A program made the translations under genes and the position numbers. 18,900 nt of DNA from Clostridiales bacterium (lineage in GTDB: Bacteria; Bacillota; Clostridia; Oscillospirales; Oscillospiraceae), in contig JAAYFX010000011.1 in assembly GCA_012728025.1 (NCBI GenBank), forward strand, positions 1 through 18,900, in the 5' to 3' direction. A model generated the notes under the pieces. The model did no database searches, was not told where the DNA came from, and saw nothing but the letters and a program-made list of their open reading frames with translations. Positions 7,504 to 13,792 of this stretch are shown piece by piece (position 1 is the first letter of the stretch; each line of letters begins with the position of its first letter).

Positions 7504-8568
7504 ATGGATGAAAATGATATTGTGAGGTATTTTCTCGGCGCAAACACAGCACAGGGCTTTTACTCTCTGTATGATAGCTTTGTCTCCCTTGATGAGGGTG
7601 ACTTTCTCTGGATTATAAAAGGCGGAGCCGGTTGCGGCAAATCCAGCTTTATGAAAAAAATAGGTGAGGCGGCAGAAAAGGCCGGTTTAAGGGTTGAATA
7701 TGCCTTTTGCTCTGCCGACCCCGATTCTTTAGATGGCGTTTACATCCCGCAGCTTAAAACCGCCTACATGGACGGAACCGCCCCTCATATTGCGGATGCC
7801 CGTATGGCAGCCTCAGACTCATCATACCTAAATCTCGGAGCATATTATGACCGAAAGGCCATGGTCAAACATAAGGATGAGCTTTTGCGGCTTAAGCAGG
7901 AAACAGCCCACATATACTCAAAAGCCTATGCCCTCCTCGGGGCGGCAGGCTCCATAAGGCGGGGCTGGCAAAAAAACTTAGCAGGCAGTGAAGCCTTAGA
8001 GGCGGCTATCAGCCGTGTCAAAGGCATAGGTGTGCGGGAGTTTGGCAAAAGGCATAGGGAAAATGGTCGTGAAATAAAGAGGTTTTTAAGCGTTATTTCA
8101 AGCACCGGTCTTGCAGCTTTTCCGGAAACCGTAAAAGGGCTGTGCAATAGGGCATATTCTTTGGACAACAGGTTTTTGCTTGGAGAAGCGGCTTTAGGCT
8201 ATCTTGCAAACATGGCTATCAGCACCGGATATGATATTTTCACCTGCCCAAATCCTTTATGCCCCGAAAGCTATGAGGCCGTTTTTGTTCCTGCCCTTTC
8301 TCTGGGCTTTTTCTGCTCGGATAGCGTTCTTAACCTTGTCCAAAACACAAGACGGGTAAGGCTTGACAGCTTTGTCTCCGGTGAAAAACGGGGTGAGCAA
8401 AGAAAGTGTAAAAAATTAAGCTCTGCCCTTATTGATGAGGCAATATCTGCCCTTCACGAAACAAAGCTCACCCATGACAAAATCGAAGCCCTTTATAATC
8501 CTAATGTTAACTTTGACGAAATCTATAAGCTTTCTAAACAGCATATTGCGGAGCTGTCGCTTAAATAA
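7504..8568 (+). CDS. P-loop ATPase of the PRK06851 type with a decayed second nucleotide site
   Basis: This 354-aa protein resembles the PRK06851 family found in many Firmicutes, whose cellular role I do not know. Those proteins carry two tandem P-loop domains. The first is intact here: FLGANTAQGFYS at 10-21, Walker A GGAGCGKSS at 40-48, and YAFCSADPDSLDGVYIPQL at 66-84, followed by TAPH at 92-95. The second copy is recognisable at 218-272 from TGYDIF...CPESYEAVFVPALSLG, which matches the first copy after its Walker A. Where a second GxxGxGKS should be there is DNRFLLGEAA, so the Lys and most glycines are gone. A charged helical segment (112-200) joins the two. AAGGGA at 7488-7493 lies 10 nt before the ATG. 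It is monocistronic, between two terminators; no clear promoter was seen. Confidence 0.82.
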   Translation: MDENDIVRYFLGANTAQGFYSLYDSFVSLDEGDFLWIIKGGAGCGKSSFMKKIGEAAEKAGLRVEYAFCSADPDSLDGVYIPQLKTAYMDGTAPHIADARMAASDSSYLNLGAYYDRKAMVKHKDELLRLKQETAHIYSKAYALLGAAGSIRRGWQKNLAGSEALEAAISRVKGIGVREFGKRHRENGREIKRFLSVISSTGLAAFPETVKGLCNRAYSLDNRFLLGEAALGYLANMAISTGYDIFTCPNPLCPESYEAVFVPALSLGFFCSDSVLNLVQNTRRVRLDSFVSGEKRGEQRKCKKLSSALIDEAISALHETKLTHDKIEALYNPNVNFDEIYKLSKQHIAELSLK

Positions 8569-8610
8569 GGTGACCTGTGTCACGCCCCCCTTTTATTTGG
8601 AACCTTGCAA

Positions 8611-8649
8611 AAAACTGAGCCGATGCTATAAACGCATCGGCTCAGTTTT
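8611..8649. terminator. Bidirectional terminator between converging genes
   Basis: The arms at 8611-8626 and 8634-8649 are perfect 16-bp reverse complements around a 7-nt loop. The stem runs AAAACTGAGCCGATGC and its complement. Read on the minus strand it ends in a six-T run; on the plus strand it ends in TTTT. It starts directly after the stop of the minus-strand transporter run and 43 bp after the plus-strand ATPase gene, so it can stop both. Confidence 0.92.
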
Positions 8650-9966
8650 CTATGAAAAATCGCTATCGGATGAACCCTCTTCCATTACCTGCTTCACAAT
8701 GCTTTCAATATCAAAAGATAGCTCCTTTTCTTCGCTTGTGAGGCTGACATCAAAGTCCGAAATGCTCTTCCCTGACAAAGCATCCCATTCCTTTTTTTGC
8801 CCAGACTGCATTTTGAGCCGCCTTTTAATAAAACGTGATGCCTTCCCTTCCGGTAAGTCTTGCTCCATCTTTAAAGCTTTACGCTCTTTCCTTGCATCAC
8901 GCCTTGCGTATCTGTCATCCCAGACATCCCAAGTTTTAAATGCTGCAAATTTAATCTTTTTACTGATAAATCTTATAAGTTTTATTAGCAATATAGAAAG
9001 GCATACAAGAGGAAAAACAAGGATAAGGGCAATTATTACATAAAGTCCCCCTAAATATGCTTCGCTAAGGCGGGCGGCGTTTTCCCAATAGGGGTAGATT
9101 ATACCGTCTGTCTCTATTGAGCGCTCCCCAAAATTTATTATCAGGTCAAATATTTTTAAAAATCCATATCTTGCACTATTTTCAACAACCATACCTTTTT
9201 CACCGGCGATGCCCTCTTTAACTACGGTTTTGGCATAATTTGAAATGGGGTCGAGCATCACAAGCTCATAGGCGCTTATCCCCGTTTCTTCCTCCCCTTC
9301 CGTCAAGGCAGAATAGGGCATGAATATAGCAGGTTCCCCCGAATAAGCTCTGCTTGAAAAGCTATCCTCCTCACGTTTTACAACACCGGCGATATAGTAG
9401 TCCTTGCCGTCGATTTTAACACTCATACCCTCAAGCTCTGTGCTTCCAAAAAGTTTCCATGACAGCTCATAATCCAAAACAACCCTGTCCTGCATAAGGT
9501 CGTCCTCGGATATAAAGCTTCCGGATAAAAGGTAGTAGGGGTGGAAAAGGTAAAAGTCTCCCCCTACGGCAATGGCTGTGGCATCAGAAGCCCCCCGTTC
9601 GCCCTCAACCTGAACCTTAGTCTGGGTGCAGTAGGCATCAGCCCAGTTTTTCCCCTGCTCTTTAGGCTCCACACCGGCATCCAGAAGCTTTTTGTCGATG
9701 CTGTCTCTGAAAGCCATGATTTCTGTCTGCGTTTTCGTGGCATCGGGAGGATAGAAAACAGAGATTTGAGCAAAGCGCTCATAACTCTCCCCCTTCCAAA
9801 AATCTGCTGCCTGTTGGGAAAGGAGGGTTCGGCTGATAGACATGGCACTTACGGCAAGTGCAACGGCAATTATTAAAAGCAGGGCGTTTACCACCCAGAC
9901 TATTATTGTCTTTTTGTCTTTCAAGCTTCTGCCCTGCCTTTCTGTGTTTTTCATCCGGCCCAACAT
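8650..9966 (-). CDS. Two-helix membrane protein with MacB-type extracellular domain
   Basis: This 438-aa protein has one N-terminal membrane helix (about 21-43), an extracellular domain (about 55-265) and a second helix (306-334). The extracellular part resembles the MacB periplasmic core domain: FHPYYLLSGSFISEDD, DRVVLDYELSWKLFGS, and GKDYYIAGVVKREEDSF. Complete MacB/FtsX-type permeases have four helices; here only two are present. The C-terminus is instead a charged cytoplasmic tail of about 104 residues, basic then acidic, ending SSDSDFS. It follows the MFP gene with the stop and start overlapping (TGATG), so the two are coupled and probably form a complex. The ATG at 9966 was chosen for that overlap; the ATG at 9951 and a TTG at 9969 are alternatives. 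No ATPase gene accompanies it, so transport activity is unproven. Confidence 0.8.
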   Translation of the reverse strand: MLGRMKNTERQGRSLKDKKTIIVWVVNALLLIIAVALAVSAMSISRTLLSQQAADFWKGESYERFAQISVFYPPDATKTQTEIMAFRDSIDKKLLDAGVEPKEQGKNWADAYCTQTKVQVEGERGASDATAIAVGGDFYLFHPYYLLSGSFISEDDLMQDRVVLDYELSWKLFGSTELEGMSVKIDGKDYYIAGVVKREEDSFSSRAYSGEPAIFMPYSALTEGEEETGISAYELVMLDPISNYAKTVVKEGIAGEKGMVVENSARYGFLKIFDLIINFGERSIETDGIIYPYWENAARLSEAYLGGLYVIIALILVFPLVCLSILLIKLIRFISKKIKFAAFKTWDVWDDRYARRDARKERKALKMEQDLPEGKASRFIKRRLKMQSGQKKEWDALSGKSISDFDVSLTSEEKELSFDIESIVKQVMEEGSSDSDFS

Positions 9967-11825
9967 CAATCAGGCAGGCGCACTTGCATCCCCGACTCAA
10001 TGGGCTTTGTTGAGGTGGTAATAACAAAATCATTGTAGGAAAGCCCGCCGGAAACAGCGCTGTTTACGTCGTCCTTGGCAAGCACCTTAATGTCCACACG
10101 CTGTGCTATATATCGGTTGCTAAAGGCGCTGTTTTTAGTCGTAACCGCTAGAACAAAATCTCCGTTATTATCCGTGCGTATGGCGCTGTTGGGAACAATG
10201 CTTTCATAGTTTACCCCTCGCTCGCCTATGCTTATGCCAAGCTGGCTTCCGCTTTCAACATCCCCCTCCAGACGGAAATGGAGCATCTTTCCGGTGCTGG
10301 GGTTTTGCGGGTCACTTTTAACGCCCACAAGAGTGGCTGTTATGTTGCTGCCCCAATAGTTATTCGTAACCTCGGCGGCATCCCCGACCTTAACGTTTTT
10401 GCTTTGCTCTATGGTAACGGGAATGCTTATGCCATAGCCCCTATCGGGAACTTCAATGGTCATAATCGTAGAGCCGGATTCCGCAGTGTTACCGGCTGTT
10501 ATATCCACAGTTTTGACAATTCCATTAACCGCACTTTCTATTGCGGCTCCTTCTCCCCCGCTCCGAAGCTCGGCCAAGGCGGCGCTTTTTTTATCCACTT
10601 GCTTTTTCTGCGCCTCAATGTCAAGAGCCTGAGTAGAATTTTCAATCCCGCTTTGAATCTTTTTTTCAGCAAGGGCAAAAATCTGGGATTCAAGCTCGTT
10701 TTGAGCCGAGGTCACAGCAGAATCGCTAGATTTCCAAAGCTCCCTTTTTTCATTAAGGTTGTCATAGGTAGTCTGAAGCTGGGTTTGCTTTCTTTTAAGC
10801 TCGGAAAGCTTATCCTTTGCCGCTGTCAGCTCCGAGGCTCCCTTTGCCGCTTCAACAGCCTTCTGAGCCGGCAAAACAGCTTCATATGCCTTTATCATTT
10901 CCCTCATAAACTGAGCATCAACAGTACGGGGTGCCACCAGCATTTTCGCCAAAAGCTGGGCCTTCCCCGTATCGTCCAAAGCTTCCTCGTTCTTGCTTTC
11001 AACAAAGGGCTGCATTTCAAGGGAATACATAACAGCGTTGTCATCATCCTGCTCAAGCCGCATCTTATATCTTTCAATAAGAGCTGCCATATACACAGCT
11101 CTTTCTTTGTTTTGTTCCTTATCACTTATAACGCCGTTTCTTGTCATCCAGTCGTCTGTTTCTTCCACAAGGCGATTATAATGACCACCATAAATCAGCA
11201 TAGTCGTGTTTAGGGTATCCTTGGCCTTTTGAAGGTCTGTGCTATCACTTCCAAGCTGCTCTGTCAGGCGGGCTATAAGCTCCTCCTGATTGGAAATATT
11301 CATCTCTCCCTGCTGGATGCCGCTTTTAGCGTTTGCAAGCTCCTTATCGCTGACAATGTTTTTATCACGCTCGGTCTTGGCCTTATTTAAAGTTGCCTGA
11401 GCCTGCTCAATTCTCCGCTCATCAAGAGTAAAATCCCCGCTGGATTCGGCCGATAATATAGCCTTTTTATAGGCCAAAACCAAGGCGTCAAGCTCATCCT
11501 CAGCAGATTTAATCTGCTCACTTTCCGCATCGGCAAAATACAAGAGAGTATCCCCCACTTCAACCTCATCCCCCACTTTTATGGGAACTGACAAAACCTC
11601 TCGGGTCTGCTCGCTTTTAACCTCAAAGCTCTCATTGGCGGAAACCGTTCCGTTGCCTCGGATTTTTGCCGCTATTGTACCGGAATGTACATACTCAACG
11701 GCAGCCTCAGGGAGAGAGTGGTTCATAATGGTATTTGAAAAAAAGGTCAGCACGAGCATGACCGAAAGAAAGATAATGGCGGCATTTTTAACCCATCCTC
11801 TTTTTTTAACCTTTTGTTCTGTCAT
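9966..11825 (-). CDS. Membrane fusion protein (HlyD/MacA-like) with long coiled coil
   Basis: This 619-aa protein is anchored by one N-terminal helix (14-33) with a basic cytoplasmic start. The first half of a biotinyl-lipoyl-like hairpin domain follows (48-100, including IKVGDEVEVGDTLLYF). A very long helical, coiled-coil-rich region spans about 100-420. The second lipoyl half is at 428-462 (AVNGIVKTVDITAGNTAES), then a beta-barrel domain and a membrane-proximal domain up to 619. This is the order found in adaptor proteins of ABC and RND exporters. The coiled coil makes it longer than the usual 350-450 aa. AAGGA at 11836-11840 lies 10 nt before the ATG. It lies 74 bp after the second sugar permease gene and overlaps the downstream MacB-domain gene, with which it most likely works outside the membrane. 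The substrate is unknown. Confidence 0.88.
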   Translation of the reverse strand: MTEQKVKKRGWVKNAAIIFLSVMLVLTFFSNTIMNHSLPEAAVEYVHSGTIAAKIRGNGTVSANESFEVKSEQTREVLSVPIKVGDEVEVGDTLLYFADAESEQIKSAEDELDALVLAYKKAILSAESSGDFTLDERRIEQAQATLNKAKTERDKNIVSDKELANAKSGIQQGEMNISNQEELIARLTEQLGSDSTDLQKAKDTLNTTMLIYGGHYNRLVEETDDWMTRNGVISDKEQNKERAVYMAALIERYKMRLEQDDDNAVMYSLEMQPFVESKNEEALDDTGKAQLLAKMLVAPRTVDAQFMREMIKAYEAVLPAQKAVEAAKGASELTAAKDKLSELKRKQTQLQTTYDNLNEKRELWKSSDSAVTSAQNELESQIFALAEKKIQSGIENSTQALDIEAQKKQVDKKSAALAELRSGGEGAAIESAVNGIVKTVDITAGNTAESGSTIMTIEVPDRGYGISIPVTIEQSKNVKVGDAAEVTNNYWGSNITATLVGVKSDPQNPSTGKMLHFRLEGDVESGSQLGISIGERGVNYESIVPNSAIRTDNNGDFVLAVTTKNSAFSNRYIAQRVDIKVLAKDDVNSAVSGGLSYNDFVITTSTKPIESGMQVRLPD

Positions 11826-11858
11826 AGCCTGTCCGTCCTTTCAGGTTGGTTTACATAA

Positions 11859-11890
11859 ATTATATTATGACTACTGCACATAAAATTATA
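11859..11890 (-). promoter_or_regulatory. Possible weak internal promoter before the MFP gene
   Basis: In the 74-bp gap between the permease and MFP genes the minus strand carries two exact TATAAT hexamers (11885-11890 and 11859-11864). The upstream one has CTGTTA 17 nt before it, matching only 3 of 6 -35 bases; the other has no credible -35. They could give separate expression of the MFP/MacB pair, or be chance in AT-rich DNA. No terminator was seen in the gap, so read-through from the permeases is expected. Confidence 0.3.
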
Positions 11891-11899
11891 ATAAGCTAA

Positions 11900-12784
11900 T
11901 CAGCCCTTAACAGAGCCTGAATGTGTGATGCCCTCCACCAAAGCCTCCTCTCCATGAAGGAACAGGAGCAGTGAGGGAATCATATATATGGTGGCCACAG
12001 CAAAGGCAAGACCTACTTCGCTGGTATTTATCGTTGATAAAAAGACCGAAAGGGGCTGTTTGTCCATATTCGGCAAAAGAATCAAAGGTTGCTCAACCAT
12101 ATTCCAATAGTCTATAAATACAAGTATGGCTATGGAATATAGGGCACTGCGGCATTGAGGCAAACATACCCTTGTGAATATATGCCACTCCCCCGCTCCG
12201 TCAAGCTTTGCCGCTTCAATTAGGGAAACCGGAATTCGCCGCATAAATTTCGTAAGCAAAAATACGGAAAAAGGTGCAAAAGCACCGGGGAAAATAATTG
12301 CCCAACGGGTGTTTAGTATGCCCAGCCAGTCGGAAACCAAGTAGTTTGGCACAAGGGTAACCTGATAGGGCATAAGCATAAGTATGACGTAAAAGAAAAA
12401 TAAAAAAGATTTAATCTTACCTCGGTATCTTGTGAAGCTGTATGCCGTTAAGGCCGCCACCCCAACCTGCAAAATGACAATAGGCACAACCAGTATCACA
12501 GAGTTCCAAAACTTTAAAAGGTACTCGGGGCTTTTTATAAGGGTTGTGGCATATTGGCTGAAAGTTACCTTGTCCGGTATAAATTTAAGGTTAACCGTTT
12601 CAGAAATATATGTTTTCTTTGAGCTGTCAGTGTTTTCAAAAATGGCACCGTAGTTTGCTGAAATTTCCGACTGGGACATAAAGGAATTGCTAATTGTTAA
12701 AAGTGTTGGTAAAAGGAAAGCCAGAGCAAAGAATGCAGATAGAAGTGTTAGGATTGTCCGTCCGAAATAGCGTTTTTTTCTCAT
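11900..12784 (-). CDS. Carbohydrate-type ABC transporter permease (MalG family)
   Basis: This inner component of a binding-protein-dependent importer is 294 aa long with about six membrane helices (11-31, 94-116, 126-146, 162-180, 214-232, 258-277). The EAA loop that contacts the ATPase is intact: EAAKLDGAGEWHIFTRVCLP at 190-209. It ends in the usual ITHSGSVKG tail. The extracellular loop between helices 1 and 2 (about 35-90) is longer than typical and contains a Ser/Thr/Lys-rich insert near 51-63. The ATG overlaps the stop of the partner permease (ATGA), with AAAGG and GGAGGG just upstream, so the two are coupled. Family context suggests sugar or oligosaccharide uptake, but the actual substrate cannot be read. 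The ATPase must be encoded elsewhere, as is common when an MsmX-like shared ATPase serves several importers. Confidence 0.93.
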   Translation of the reverse strand: MRKKRYFGRTILTLLSAFFALAFLLPTLLTISNSFMSQSEISANYGAIFENTDSSKKTYISETVNLKFIPDKVTFSQYATTLIKSPEYLLKFWNSVILVVPIVILQVGVAALTAYSFTRYRGKIKSFLFFFYVILMLMPYQVTLVPNYLVSDWLGILNTRWAIIFPGAFAPFSVFLLTKFMRRIPVSLIEAAKLDGAGEWHIFTRVCLPQCRSALYSIAILVFIDYWNMVEQPLILLPNMDKQPLSVFLSTINTSEVGLAFAVATIYMIPSLLLFLHGEEALVEGITHSGSVKG

Positions 12785-13719
12785 CCCTCCACATCCTTTC
12801 CAAGCCTGTCTTCAAATATGAACAGTATAGCAATGATAAGCACCATTACAAGGGCCATTAACACCGCTGCCGCCGAAAGCTTTTGATAGTCCAGAGAGGC
12901 GAAGGTGTTGTTCATAAAATGTTGAAGCATATAAAGGCTTCCTACTGGGTATTCCCCTGTAAGCAGGAACACCTCTCGAAACACTTTAAATGAGTTTATA
13001 AGGGAGAGGATGGTTACAAAAAGTATGGTTGGGGAAAGGTAGCGCAGGGTAATGTTTTTGAATTTAAAGGCGGGGCTTGCCCCCTCTATATCCGCAACCT
13101 CCATAAGCTCTTTAGGTATATTATTAAGGGCTGCCATGAATAAAATCATGTTATAACCAAGGTTTTTCCACAAAAAAAGCACTGTTACGACAAGGGGGGA
13201 ATAATTAGATTTAAGCCAGTCAATTTTATCGACCCCAAAGCCCCCAAGAAAGTTATTAAGAGTTCCGTTATAGCTGAAAACCACCTGCCATATAAGCACG
13301 ACAGAGGCCACGGGAACCATCATGGGACTTAAAAAAAAGGTGCGAAACTGGCTTTTTAAAGGTATGCGGGCCTCCAGCATCTGGGCCAAAAAAAAGGACA
13401 AAACCACTGCAAGGGGCACAGCTATGGCGGAAAATGCGGCGGTGTTTTTTGCCGCTGTTTTGAAGGCCGAGTTTTTCACAAGGGCAATAAAGTTATCGAG
13501 AAAAACAAAGTTTTGTTGTATGGGGTTATCTATAAGGGAATAGTATACCACAACAAAAAAGGGGACTATGAAAAACACTCCGACGCCAATTATGCTTGGG
13601 GAAACAAAGGCTAAATCACGCAGCCTGTCTTTATTGCGCTCACTAAGGTTGTTCCATAAAATTTTTAGACGGGGCTTGGGAAAAGATAGGCTTCCATCGG
13701 ATTTTCGACTGCTTTTCAT
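12781..13719 (-). CDS. Carbohydrate-type ABC transporter permease (MalF family)
   Basis: This is the partner permease, 312 aa, with six expected helices after a basic cytoplasmic N-terminus (1-36). The helix-1 motif LAFVSPSIIGVGVFFIVPF is typical of sugar permeases, and the EAA loop reads EVADIEGASPAFKFKNITL (207-225) followed by RYLSP. I chose the ATG at 13719 because AGGAG (13725-13729) lies 5 nt before it. The in-frame ATG at 13740 would have its ribosome binding site buried in the 12-bp hairpin at 13741-13770 and would read through the AGGAG. The gene follows the solute-binding lipoprotein gene by 73 bp across that hairpin and overlaps the MalG-family gene. It forms the channel with that partner; energy must come from an ATPase encoded outside this window. 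Confidence 0.93.
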   Translation of the reverse strand: MKSSRKSDGSLSFPKPRLKILWNNLSERNKDRLRDLAFVSPSIIGVGVFFIVPFFVVVYYSLIDNPIQQNFVFLDNFIALVKNSAFKTAAKNTAAFSAIAVPLAVVLSFFLAQMLEARIPLKSQFRTFFLSPMMVPVASVVLIWQVVFSYNGTLNNFLGGFGVDKIDWLKSNYSPLVVTVLFLWKNLGYNMILFMAALNNIPKELMEVADIEGASPAFKFKNITLRYLSPTILFVTILSLINSFKVFREVFLLTGEYPVGSLYMLQHFMNNTFASLDYQKLSAAAVLMALVMVLIIAILFIFEDRLGKDVEG

Positions 13720-13740
13720 AGTTGCTCCTGTTTTTCTCAT

Positions 13741-13770
13741 CCTACGGGCGCATTATATTGCGCCCGTAGG
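13741..13770 (-). promoter_or_regulatory. Intercistronic GC-rich hairpin between binding protein and permease genes
   Basis: CCTACGGGCGCA at 13741-13752 and its perfect complement at 13759-13770 form a 12-bp stem with a 6-nt loop. On the minus strand no T-run follows, so it is not a full terminator. Hairpins at this position in importer operons often protect the 3' end of the binding-protein message or lower read-through, giving more binding protein than permease. That function is inferred here. Confidence 0.75.
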
Positions 13771-13792
13771 TGTTTATAGATGCTAAAACTTT

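Noticed and set aside
8432..9043. 203-aa plus-strand reading frame overlapping the ATPase end and the MacB-domain gene
   Set aside because: It crosses the bidirectional terminator and two well-supported genes, with no start signal or recognisable motif.
10278..11213. 311-aa plus-strand reading frame
   Set aside because: It lies wholly antisense to the membrane fusion protein gene, has no ribosome binding site, and its Cys/His/Leu/Phe-rich composition is typical of a reverse-strand shadow.
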